A model generated the notes under the pieces. The model was not told the origin of the DNA, ran no database searches, and saw only the letters and a list, made by a program, of their open reading frames with translations. DNA of 64,000 nucleotides from Thiopseudomonas acetoxidans (GTDB lineage Bacteria; Pseudomonadota; Gammaproteobacteria; Pseudomonadales; Pseudomonadaceae). The stretch's first letter is position 1. Each line of letters begins with the position of its first letter. This document shows, one piece after another, positions 52,403-60,403 of the stretch. The DNA is taken from positions 1 through 64,000 of the forward strand of contig NZ_JAUCDY010000010.1 of assembly GCF_030362935.1 (NCBI RefSeq), given 5' to 3'. A program made the translations under genes and the position numbers.

Positions 52403-53428
52403 ATGTCTAAGTATAACCACGAACTATTACAGCCTTGCAAAAATAATTGGCAAAGTGTTTTGGCGCAAGCCGTACGCGAACCTCAAGAGCTGCTACAGCT
52501 GCTTAAGCTAACCGAGCATCCGCTGGCGCAACAAGTATGTATAGATAAACAATTTCCGCTTTTGGTTCCCAGAACATTTGTCCAGCGCATGCGCAGCGGT
52601 AATGCCGATGATCCGTTATTGCGGCAAGTCTTGTCGGTGGCTGATGAGCAGCTTAGTGTGCAAGGTTACACCCAAGATCCGCTTGATGAGCAAGCGAGTA
52701 ATGTGAGTCCGGGTTTAATTCATAAATACCACGGACGCGTATTGTTAATTGCCGCGAGTGGGTGCGCCGTCAATTGCCGTTATTGTTTTCGCCGTCATTT
52801 TCCCTATGCCGACAATCGAGTGGGTCGCCAGCAATGGCACAGTGCGCTGAATTATGTAGCGCAAGATTCCAGTATCAGCGAGGTGATTTTGAGTGGTGGC
52901 GATCCATTATTGCTGGGCGATGAACAGTTAAGTGAATTGCTTGAGCAAATAGCCGCCATTGCGCATGTGAAACGCCTGCGGATTCATAGCCGCTTACCCG
53001 TGGTGATTCCACAGCGCCTCACTGCAGAGCTGATGCAGTTGCTTAGTCAGAGTCGCTTGCGTACCAGTTTGGTGCTGCATATCAACCATGCACAAGAGTT
53101 GGCTCCAGAACACTTGGGATTGTTGGCGCAATACCGTGCTGCAGGCATTACGTTGCTCAATCAAACAGTGCTGCTTAAAGGCGTGAATGACGATGAGCAG
53201 ACACTTTGCCAACTTAGCGAAACGCTGTTTGACTATGGAGTACTGCCTTATTATCTGCACCAGCTTGATCGCGTGCAGGGCGCACAGCATTTTGCGTTAA
53301 GCGCTGAGCGTACTCAGGAATTATATCGTCATATGCAGCAATACTTGCCGGGCTATCTGGTGCCAAAGTTGGTGTGCGAGCAAGCAGGACAGCCCCATAA
53401 GACCTTGATTCCTATAGGGATTATCTAA
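52403..53428 (+). CDS. epmB: EF-P beta-lysylation protein EpmB
   Basis: EpmB is a radical SAM and PLP lysine 2,3-aminomutase that supplies (R)-beta-lysine for EpmA to attach to elongation factor P. The 341-residue protein has the cluster motif CAVNCRYC (Cys121, Cys125, Cys128), then FRRHFPYAD, EVILSGGDPLLLGDEQL and the PLP-lysine region near the end (CEQAGQPHKTLIP). It lacks the C-terminal part of clostridial aminomutases, as EpmB does. efp, which usually lies beside it, is not here; ppiA is. Confidence 0.94.
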   Translation: MSKYNHELLQPCKNNWQSVLAQAVREPQELLQLLKLTEHPLAQQVCIDKQFPLLVPRTFVQRMRSGNADDPLLRQVLSVADEQLSVQGYTQDPLDEQASNVSPGLIHKYHGRVLLIAASGCAVNCRYCFRRHFPYADNRVGRQQWHSALNYVAQDSSISEVILSGGDPLLLGDEQLSELLEQIAAIAHVKRLRIHSRLPVVIPQRLTAELMQLLSQSRLRTSLVLHINHAQELAPEHLGLLAQYRAAGITLLNQTVLLKGVNDDEQTLCQLSETLFDYGVLPYYLHQLDRVQGAQHFALSAERTQELYRHMQQYLPGYLVPKLVCEQAGQPHKTLIPIGII

Positions 53429-53616
53429 AAAACTAGCTGGTTGCTCTGTTGTTTTTGGTGGGTATAAATAACTTTTGGCATGCTAGTTAGCAGGCTTATA
53501 ATTGTCCTGCTTTCAGTATGTATTTATATAAATTAAATAAGCTACGATTAGATTTTGACGTCAAATTACCGGCACTTGGGTGTGATTGTTGGCTGCTGAA
53601 TCTGGATATTTTCTTA

Positions 53617-53871
53617 GGAGGTCTCTGAATAACTACCTGCGTAGCTACCACTGCGTTAAAAACGCACTCACAATCTTTAGATTGAACGTGCTTTAGCACG
53701 GCCCCGAAGGGGGAGCGAAGCGAATAAAATGCTCATTTACCCTGTGTAAACTGCGCTTTTTCGCACGTTTTGACTCGCTAGCGCTCGCCCTTCGGGCCAG
53801 CCTTTGGCTGTTACTCCCGCTGGTCGTTGCGCCTTGTGTTAGCGTCCTCGGTAACGTTATTCAGAGGCTCC
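53617..53871. mobile_element. Short inverted-repeat element, copy 2, intact
   Basis: The 255-base element begins GGAGGTCTCTGAATAAC and ends GTTATTCAGAGGCTCC, and is flanked by TTA on both sides (53614-53616 and 53872-53874), a likely 3-bp target duplication. It holds several short hairpins and no coding capacity. It shows the uninterrupted form of copy 1. The ISL3-derived element B inserted only a few bases to its right. Confidence 0.78.
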
Positions 53872-53881
53872 TTAGATAAGT

Positions 53882-54241
53882 GGCTCTTCGCATTTAGGGG
53901 TGTAGTAAAATCTGGCCAGCTGGAAAAAATGTCGGGGAACATTGGGAAATGTAAGCTCCTACAAGAGCAGTGCCAAGCGACCGGCTGCGTGCAAACCGCT
54001 TTGCTTTACTGTGGGGTTGTGGGGTTGTGGGGCTGTGGGATTGTGGGAGCGCATCTTATGCGCGATTAAGGTTTGGTGTGGCTGGATGGTTTGTTTCGCG
54101 CAAGAGTTGCGCTCCCACAAGAGCTGTGCCAAGCAATCGGCTGCGTGCAAACCGTCTTGCTTTGCTGTGGGACTGATAGCTAGATGCTTGCTGAAGTCAG
54201 GAGAGTTTAGAAATCAGCTACACCCTTAAATGCTAAGAGCC
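53882..54241. mobile_element. ISL3-derived element B, most deleted copy
   Basis: The 360-base element has ends GGCTCTTCGCATTTAGGGG and GCTAAGAGCC and is flanked by perfect 8-bp copies of AGATAAGT (53874-53881 and 54242-54249), the duplication size of ISL3. Its left half matches elements A and C; only the last few codons of transposase remain (54180-54230). It has two REP sequences in inverted order (54043-54066 and 54096-54118). Since it has no transposase, it must have moved in trans. Confidence 0.88.
54043..54118. repeat. Inverted REP pair in element B
   Basis: GTGGGAGCGCATCTTATGCG on the plus strand (54043-54066) faces GTGGGAGCGCAACTCTTGCG on the minus strand (54096-54118). The paired arrangement is that of a REPIN, the mobile REP form known in Pseudomonas. 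Confidence 0.75.
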
Positions 54242-54290
54242 AGATAAGTTAAGTGCTCTACGCAGTTGTTTCTGCAGCTGTAAAACAGCG

Positions 54291-55217
54291 CTAAGCAATA
54301 GAGGGTAGTTGAATCTGGTCACTACGGCTGCAACCTTGGGTAAGTTGGTGGCACATGTGGAGAAACTCTTGCATGGCTTTGCTCTGATATTTGTGCCGAT
54401 GCCAAATAAAGGAAAAAGGTCGTTCAAGGTTCAGTTCAGGTGCTTCTATTGGCACTAAACTGCCGCGGCGAAAAGCATCGCGTAGGGCCAGGCGTGAAAT
54501 GCAGCCAATTCCTAAACCTGATTCAACGGCTCGCTTGATAGCCTCGGTGTGCTCTAGTTCCAGCAAAATCCGCAGCGGTTGCTGATGTTCTTGCATGGCG
54601 GTATCAAAAGCGCGCCTTGTGCCCGAGCCTTGTTCGCGCACAATCCAAGACTCCTTAGTTAACTCGCTCAGCTGTACCTGCTTGCGGTTGGCTAATGGAT
54701 GTTGCGGTGCACAGAAAATGACCAGCTCATCATTAATCCAGGGTGTTATCTGAATATCCGGATCTTGGCAGTTGCCCTCAATCAAGCCGATATCTAATTC
54801 AAAGGCGCGAATGCGTTGAATGATGTGCTCGGTGTTGTGCACATGCAGTTTTACTTGGCATTCAGGGTGGCGTTGCATAAAGTGGCCTAGCAACAAGGTA
54901 GCCAAATAATTGCCAATGGTCATGGTGGCACCAACACTGAGCGAGCCGAACCCTTCTTGCCCCTTGAGTATTGCCTCTAAAGCCTGTGCTTGTTCAAGTA
55001 GCGCGCGAGCTTGAGGCAATAACTGTAAGCCTAAAGCATTTATAAATAAACGCTTACCGGCACGGTCAAATAATTTGCAGTCATAATTACGTTCCAGCTC
55101 TGCTAAAGCTGTGCTGGCAGCTGACTGCGACATAGCTAGAATGTCGGCAGCTTTTGATACGCTAAGCTGCTGGGCAATCTCGACAAAGACTTGCAGCTGA
55201 CGAAGAGTTAAGCGCAT
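54291..55217 (-). CDS. finR: LysR-family regulator, FinR-like
   Basis: The 308-residue protein has a LysR helix-turn-helix (MRLTLRQLQVFVEIAQQLS, then AADILAMSQSAASTALAELE) and a periplasmic-binding-like effector domain. Its position divergent from fpr with 105 bases between is that of FinR in Pseudomonas, which turns on fpr under superoxide and related stress. The product also resembles CysB-like cofactor-binding regulators in its central part (GATMTIGNYLATLLL). The name rests on context plus overall likeness. Confidence 0.85.
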   Translation of the reverse strand: MRLTLRQLQVFVEIAQQLSVSKAADILAMSQSAASTALAELERNYDCKLFDRAGKRLFINALGLQLLPQARALLEQAQALEAILKGQEGFGSLSVGATMTIGNYLATLLLGHFMQRHPECQVKLHVHNTEHIIQRIRAFELDIGLIEGNCQDPDIQITPWINDELVIFCAPQHPLANRKQVQLSELTKESWIVREQGSGTRRAFDTAMQEHQQPLRILLELEHTEAIKRAVESGLGIGCISRLALRDAFRRGSLVPIEAPELNLERPFSFIWHRHKYQSKAMQEFLHMCHQLTQGCSRSDQIQLPSIA

Positions 55218-55322
55218 ATTGGTAATCCGAATAAGAGTTATCTTTATTATTCATTTAATTAATGTAAATGCCAAGACTATACTGAGCGTATCGATTAGTA
55301 GGAAACTTTTGGAGCAGTCGCA

Positions 55323-56102
55323 GTGAGTAATCTCAATACCGAGCAGGTGCTAAGTGTGCACCATTGGAATGACAGTTTGTTTAGCTTTAAGACGACCCGC
55401 AGTCCCGGGTTGCGCTTTGCAAATGGTCAGTTCGTGATGATTGGTTTGCAGGTGGAGGACCGCCCACTGATGCGTGCGTATTCTATTGCGAGTCCAAACT
55501 ACGAAGAGTATTTAGAGTTCTTTTCGATCAAAGTGCCTAATGGACCGCTGACCTCACGACTGCAGCACCTGCAAGTGGGTGACAGTATTCAGATCAGTAA
55601 GAAACCCACGGGAACCTTGCTAGTTGATGATTTGCTGCCCGGCAAACATCTGTACCTGTTGGGAACGGGTACAGGGTTAGCGCCTTATATCAGTCTGATT
55701 CAAGATCCTGATGTTTACGAGCGTTATGAAAAGGTGATTTTAGTACATGGTGTGCGCTACGCCAATGAGCTGGCCTATGCAGACTTTATTACCCAAGAGC
55801 TGCCAAACAATGAGTTTTTTGGTGAGTTAGCACGGGAAAAACTGATTTATTACCCAACCGTAACCCGAGAACAGTTTAAGAATCAGGGACGTATTACTGA
55901 ACTGATGCGCAGCGGCAAGCTGTTTAGTGATATTGGTTTGCCGCCAATCAACCCGCAGGATGATCGTGCCATGCTGTGTGGCAGTCCGGCGATGCTGGAT
56001 GATTTGAGCGTTATGCTCAGTGAAGACTTCGGTTTGCGCGTGTCACCGCGGGTGGGTGAGCCGGCTGACTTTGTTATCGAGCGGGCGTTTGTTGAGAAGT
56101 AA
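55323..56102 (+). CDS. fpr: Ferredoxin-NADP reductase
   Basis: Fpr passes electrons between NADPH and ferredoxin or flavodoxin. The 259-residue length is that of Pseudomonas Fpr. The FAD motif is LMRAYSIASPNYEEYLEF, the NADP region GTGTGLAPYISLIQDP, and the end FVIERAFVEK is typical of the subclass. The GTG start at 55323 follows GGAG. It is divergent from finR, presumably regulated by FinR. Convergent with the DUF4197 gene. Confidence 0.95.
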   Translation: MSNLNTEQVLSVHHWNDSLFSFKTTRSPGLRFANGQFVMIGLQVEDRPLMRAYSIASPNYEEYLEFFSIKVPNGPLTSRLQHLQVGDSIQISKKPTGTLLVDDLLPGKHLYLLGTGTGLAPYISLIQDPDVYERYEKVILVHGVRYANELAYADFITQELPNNEFFGELAREKLIYYPTVTREQFKNQGRITELMRSGKLFSDIGLPPINPQDDRAMLCGSPAMLDDLSVMLSEDFGLRVSPRVGEPADFVIERAFVEK

Positions 56103-56114
56103 ATGTCTTTTAAA

Positions 56115-56145
56115 GCAAGCGCGCGGGATTTGCCCGTGCGTTTGC
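56115..56145. terminator. Possible bidirectional terminator after fpr
   Basis: GCAAGCGCGCGGG and CCCGTGCGTTTGC form an imperfect 13-bp stem with a five-base loop between two converging genes. There is no strong T tract. Confidence 0.45.
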
Positions 56146-56157
56146 ATTGCCAACCTT

Positions 56158-56847
56158 TTAACGCAGGCCTTCGAGCACTTGCTTGAGTAAGCTGCCTGCA
56201 GCCTGCTTAGGATTGGCGCGCAACGCGCTTTCTTGCTCCGCCAATGCAGCAAACAATGCGGTTATCGCCTGCTCAGTCACATAGTCTTCAATGGAAGTGA
56301 CTTTGTCCGAGCTAAAGCCAAATTTTTTCGCTTTGCTCGCCACCTGACTGTATTGCTGGCTCAACACAGACTGATTGGTCTGTTGCTGGACTATAGGTAA
56401 AAAACGTGCGCGCAAATCCGCTTCACTGGTGCGTTTAAGAAAATCTGTGGCTGCGGTTGGGTGAGCGCTTAGAATTTGCTTAGCATCTTCTAAACGGATC
56501 TTGCTAATGGCGTTGAGTAATAGCTCTTTGGCATGCGGTATCGCTTGTTCAGCTGCAGTGTTTAGGCTGTCTTCCAGCTCGTTAACATATTTGCCCTGCC
56601 CGAAAGTGCGCATCAGCTTGGCTGGCTTTTGCAAGGCGTTAGGCAGCTTAATCCGCCATTTGGGGCTTTGGCTAAAGCCTCCGTTTTGGCCCAGCTGTTT
56701 AATGGCGATGTCACTGCCTTGCTCTAGTAATTGCTTGAGGCTGTTGGTTGCTTGAACTTGGCTGAGCTGATTGATGGAAAAGGCGGCTGAGTTTGAGCTC
56801 AGCGCCAAGCAGCACATGAAGATAAAAAACTGGGTGAGCTTTTGCAT
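56158..56847 (-). CDS. Secreted DUF4197 protein
   Basis: The 229-residue protein has a signal peptide (FFIFMCCLALSSNSAAF) and the DUF4197 body: LKQLLEQGSDIAIKQLGQNG, IKLPNALQKPAKLMRTFGQG, LNTAAEQAIPHAKELLLNAI and FGFSSDKVTSIEDYVTEQAI. The domain is mostly helical and presumably periplasmic. No activity is known. It follows nagB by 15 bases and may be on the same transcript, though no link of function is apparent. Confidence 0.87.
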   Translation of the reverse strand: MQKLTQFFIFMCCLALSSNSAAFSINQLSQVQATNSLKQLLEQGSDIAIKQLGQNGGFSQSPKWRIKLPNALQKPAKLMRTFGQGKYVNELEDSLNTAAEQAIPHAKELLLNAISKIRLEDAKQILSAHPTAATDFLKRTSEADLRARFLPIVQQQTNQSVLSQQYSQVASKAKKFGFSSDKVTSIEDYVTEQAITALFAALAEQESALRANPKQAAGSLLKQVLEGLR

Positions 56848-56862
56848 GAGTGTTTAACGGCT

Positions 56863-57612
56863 TCAACAGAGTGTGTTGAGTGCGCTGTCTGGTATTAGAG
56901 ACGCTGCGCTTTGGTCCATAAAAATCTTAATGCGTGGGTGCTGTTTCAGAATGGACGCTGGCATAGCCTCGTCAATCGGGCTGTTGAATAAGTTAGCCAT
57001 CACTTCTGCCTTATGTGCACCGGTTGCCACCAAGATAATTTCTTTGGCTTGCATAATGTCTTGAATGCCCATGGTGATGGCGTGGGTGGGTACTTCCGCC
57101 CAGTTGTCAAAAAACCGACCGTTATCAATACGTGTATTTTCGGATAACTCCACGACGTGGGTTTGGCTGTCAAACGCCGTATAGGGTTCGTTAAAACCTA
57201 TATGACCGTTAGTGCCAATACCTAGCAGCTGAAAATCCAGTCCACCGCAGGCTTGAATTTTAGCTGAATATTCCTTGCACTCTAAGTCGATATCCGCGCA
57301 ATGCCCGCTGGGTAAATACACCTGGCTGTCATCCAGTTTGATCTTGTCAAACAGGTGTTCGTGCATGTAATGGTTGTAACTCTGTGGGTGCTCAGGAGCA
57401 AGTCCAACATATTCATCGAGGTTATAAGTAGTAACTTGGCTTAGATCCAGCGCGTGTTCCTGTACCTGTTCGGCAAAGCGCTGATAAACCGGCAGCATCG
57501 TACTGCCAGTGGCTAAACCAAGCACCGCATTGGGTTTTCGTTTAATCGTATCAATGATGTGTTGGCTTAGGTGTTGTGCGATAGCGTCAGCACTAGGGAA
57601 AACGAAGAACAT
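56863..57612 (-). CDS. nagB: Glucosamine-6-phosphate deaminase
   Basis: NagB converts glucosamine 6-phosphate to fructose 6-phosphate and ammonia. The 249-residue protein is close to the Bacillus type in length. Catalytic residues are Asp66 (YNLDEYVGL), His137 and Glu142 (GTNGHIGFNEP); GLATGSTMLPVY is the phosphate loop. The C terminus ends soon after the core, so the E. coli allosteric tail is absent. Neither nagA, nagK nor a transporter is near. It may serve amino sugar recycling; the pathway cannot be told from here. Confidence 0.93.
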   Translation of the reverse strand: MFFVFPSADAIAQHLSQHIIDTIKRKPNAVLGLATGSTMLPVYQRFAEQVQEHALDLSQVTTYNLDEYVGLAPEHPQSYNHYMHEHLFDKIKLDDSQVYLPSGHCADIDLECKEYSAKIQACGGLDFQLLGIGTNGHIGFNEPYTAFDSQTHVVELSENTRIDNGRFFDNWAEVPTHAITMGIQDIMQAKEIILVATGAHKAEVMANLFNSPIDEAMPASILKQHPRIKIFMDQSAASLIPDSALNTLC

Positions 57613-57704
57613 GATAGGTTGTCCTTGAGAGAGGCTTAAGAAAACGCTGTGCAGTATACAAACATGCGCTTTTGACGTCAGGTTTTTTTCATAGGTTCAG
57701 CGAA

Positions 57705-58133
57705 CTATTTAATATGACTGCTCGATGGCATAGGCGTAGCATTGGACTTACTGATGCTTTGCAAAATACCGCAATCAGACGCTGCCTTTTCGCTATGGCA
57801 TTTACTGCGCAGCTGTCGCAATTGCTGTGCTAAGGCTTGTAATTCATGGATGCGTGTTTCGACATGCTGAATGTGCTCATCCAATACCTGATTGGCCGTA
57901 TCACAGGCAGCATTAGGATTATCCTTAACTTCCAGCAAGGTGCGTATCTCGGCTAGGGATAAATCTAACGCGCGGCACTGACGAATAAAGAGCAAGCGCT
58001 CTAAATGTTGCTGCTGATAATGGCGGTAATTGGCCGCACTGCGCTGTGGCTCAGGAAGCAGTGCTTCACGCTCATAATAACGAATCGTTTCGACTGGGGT
58101 GTGCGCGCGTTTAGCAAGCTGGCCGATTTTCAT
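57705..58133 (-). CDS. cadR: MerR-family heavy-metal regulator, CadR/PbrR type
   Basis: The 142-residue protein has the MerR helix-turn-helix (KIGQLAKRAHTPVETIRYYE) and a metal-binding region with Cys77 (NPNAACDTA), Cys112 (RSKCHSEKA) and Cys121 (ASDCGI), matching the three-cysteine pattern of CadR for cadmium, lead or zinc. The usual histidine-rich CadR tail is replaced by a serine-rich end, so the metal range may differ. It is divergent from cadA, and the shared operator starts right at its 5' end. Confidence 0.93.
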   Translation of the reverse strand: MKIGQLAKRAHTPVETIRYYEREALLPEPQRSAANYRHYQQQHLERLLFIRQCRALDLSLAEIRTLLEVKDNPNAACDTANQVLDEHIQHVETRIHELQALAQQLRQLRSKCHSEKAASDCGILQSISKSNATPMPSSSHIK

Positions 58134-58136
58134 GGC

Positions 58137-58168
58137 TTGACTCTGTAGTTGGTACAGGGTTTTTAATT
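58137..58168 (+). promoter_or_regulatory. MerR-type promoter-operator of cadA
   Basis: TTGACT (58137-58142) and TTAATT (58163-58168) are 20 bases apart, the long spacer used by MerR regulators. In the spacer lies the dyad ACTCTGTA-GTTGG-TACAGGGT (58140-58160), close to known CadR/PbrR operators. The cadR start codon is only four bases to the left. Confidence 0.82.
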
Positions 58169-58202
58169 ATACCCTAAGCATCAAACACAGTGGGTGACGA
58201 AT

Positions 58203-60386
58203 ATGTCTAAAGCCGATGAGTGCTGTCAGCCTCAATTACAACAACCGCAGCCAGCTTTGAATGCGCAAGCAGCGCCGAGCGGGCAACTAAAAACGGTGCT
58301 GCAAATTGAGCAGATGGATTGCCCAACAGAAGAACAGCTGATTCGCGATAAGTTGCAGTCTTTATCCTGTATCAGTGCGTTGCAATTTAATTTGCTTGAG
58401 CGTCAGTTGCAGGTGCAGCACCAGCCGGGCAGCTTGGCAGACATTATCGCTGCTATTGCTGAGTTGAATATGCGCGCCGTGCCATTACAGGCTGGGCAAA
58501 CAGCTGTGCAGAGCAAAATAGATATGCATGGCACTTGGGCGCTGGCTTTGGCGGGAGTTTTAGCAGCGATAGCTGAGGTGCTTGAGTTGCTCGCTTTTAA
58601 GGCAAGCTGGTTGGTGTTTGTTGTCGCGCTAGCCAGTGTGGCGTTGATTGGTTGGCCGATCCTCAAAAAAGGCTGGGTCGCTGTATTAAACCGTAATCTG
58701 AATATTAACGCTTTAATGTCCATTGCCGTGACGGGTGCGTTTTTTATTGGCCATTGGCCAGAAGCGGCTATGGTGACCTTTCTCTTTGCTTTGGCCGAGC
58801 GAATCGAGGTCCACTCATTGTTGCGCGCGCGTGATGCGGTGCGCAGTTTGATGGTGCTGGCACCGGAGTACGCACTGGTGCAGCAAACAGATGGTCATTG
58901 GCATAGCCAGCCGGTTGCTGAGGTCGCTGTAGGCAGTTTGGTGCGCATAGCGCCGGGCGCTCGGGTGGCGCTGGATGGGGAAATTGTTGCGGGAGCCTCT
59001 GCCTTTGATCAGTCCTCGATAACTGGTGAAAGTATCCCAGTCGATAAAAAACAGGGTGATGCGCTGTTTGCCGGCACGTTAAATACGCACAGTGAAATTA
59101 CCTATCGCACTACGGCACTGGCTGATGACACGTTGCTCGCCAAAATTATGCATCGCGTGCAAGAGGCGCAAAGCAGTCAAGCACCCACCCAGCGTTTTGT
59201 GGATGCCTTTGCGCGTATCTATACGCCCGCAGTAGTGGGTATTGCAATTATGGTGGCGTTGTTGCCGCCCATTTTGCTGAGCTTGTCGTGGTGGGATTGG
59301 CTGTATAACGCGCTGGTATTGCTGGTAATCGCCTGTCCTTGTGCGTTGGTTATTTCGACTCCAGTGGCTGTGGTCAGTGCTTTAACGAGCGCTGCCCGTG
59401 CGGGGATTTTAATTAAAGGTGGTGTGTATCTGGAGCAAGCGCATAAGCTAGACGTGGTGGTCGTGGATAAAACCGGCACGTTAACGCAGGGGCGGCCAAA
59501 ACTGATGCACAGCCACTATGTGCAGGACGAACAGCAGGTATTACCCTTGATTGCCGCCATGACCCAGCGCTCTGACCATCCCGTGTCGAAAGCTGTTTTT
59601 GCGGGCTTAGGCAGTACACAAGCTGCTGTGGCCACGGATTTTTCAGCCGTACCGGGGCAGGGCGTACGTGCGAAAATTGCTGGTATGGAGTATTACCTAG
59701 GTAATCTACACATGCTAGATGACTTGGGGCTACTTGATACTGCAATTACCCAATCAGTTACTGCTTTACAGCAGCAGGGCTTTAGCGTCAGTGTGCTGGC
59801 TAGCACGCAGCAGGTATTAGCTTGGTTTGCTGTACAGGATCCGTTGAAAGATTCCAGCGCCCAGGCTGTGGCACAGCTGCACAGGCTGGGTATAAAAACC
59901 TTGATGCTCAGTGGCGATAATCAATTCAGCGTGCAACGTATTGCGCAAGAGGCTGGGATTACTGAGGCGCGGGCGCAATTATTTCCGGACGATAAGTTAC
60001 AAGCCATCAAACAATTACAGCAGCAGGGCTTGCGTGTGGCAATGGTGGGTGATGGCATTAACGATGCGCCTGCTTTGGCGCAAGCGGATATTGGCTTTGC
60101 AATGGGTAATTTGGGCAGTGATACCGCTATCGAAACTGCCGATATTGCGCTGTTGGATGATGATTTACGCCGCGTACCACAACTGATGCAGCTGTCTCAG
60201 GCAACCATGCGCGTCTTGCGACAAAATATTGGTTTAGCGTTGGGCTTGAAAGCGGTTTTTTTAGCGCTTGCTGTAGCGGGTGAGGCAACTATGTGGATGG
60301 CGGTATTTGCCGACACGGGTGCGAGTCTATTGGTGACGTTCAATAGTCTGCGTTTGCTGAAGTTGGCTGGATTGCATAAGCAGTAA
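58203..60386 (+). CDS. cadA: Cadmium/zinc/lead-transporting P1B-type ATPase
   Basis: CadA pumps soft divalent metals out of the cytoplasm. The 727-residue protein has an N-terminal cysteine pair (ADECCQ), a modified heavy-metal-associated domain with MDCPTEEQ, about eight membrane helices, the transport motif CPC in VIACPCALVIST, the phosphorylated aspartate in VVDKTGTLTQG, and GDGINDAPALAQAD. ATG at 58203 is chosen over a GTG three codons upstream. Divergent from cadR with a MerR-type operator. Element C inserted 17 bases after its stop. Confidence 0.94.
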   Translation: MSKADECCQPQLQQPQPALNAQAAPSGQLKTVLQIEQMDCPTEEQLIRDKLQSLSCISALQFNLLERQLQVQHQPGSLADIIAAIAELNMRAVPLQAGQTAVQSKIDMHGTWALALAGVLAAIAEVLELLAFKASWLVFVVALASVALIGWPILKKGWVAVLNRNLNINALMSIAVTGAFFIGHWPEAAMVTFLFALAERIEVHSLLRARDAVRSLMVLAPEYALVQQTDGHWHSQPVAEVAVGSLVRIAPGARVALDGEIVAGASAFDQSSITGESIPVDKKQGDALFAGTLNTHSEITYRTTALADDTLLAKIMHRVQEAQSSQAPTQRFVDAFARIYTPAVVGIAIMVALLPPILLSLSWWDWLYNALVLLVIACPCALVISTPVAVVSALTSAARAGILIKGGVYLEQAHKLDVVVVDKTGTLTQGRPKLMHSHYVQDEQQVLPLIAAMTQRSDHPVSKAVFAGLGSTQAAVATDFSAVPGQGVRAKIAGMEYYLGNLHMLDDLGLLDTAITQSVTALQQQGFSVSVLASTQQVLAWFAVQDPLKDSSAQAVAQLHRLGIKTLMLSGDNQFSVQRIAQEAGITEARAQLFPDDKLQAIKQLQQQGLRVAMVGDGINDAPALAQADIGFAMGNLGSDTAIETADIALLDDDLRRVPQLMQLSQATMRVLRQNIGLALGLKAVFLALAVAGEATMWMAVFADTGASLLVTFNSLRLLKLAGLHKQ

Positions 60387-60403
60387 GGTTGGTGATGTTA
60401 TGA

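Noticed and set aside
53942..54229. Frames of 63-95 residues across element B
   Set aside because: They run through REP sequences and terminal repeats with no ribosome site. Only the last codons echo ISL3 transposase.
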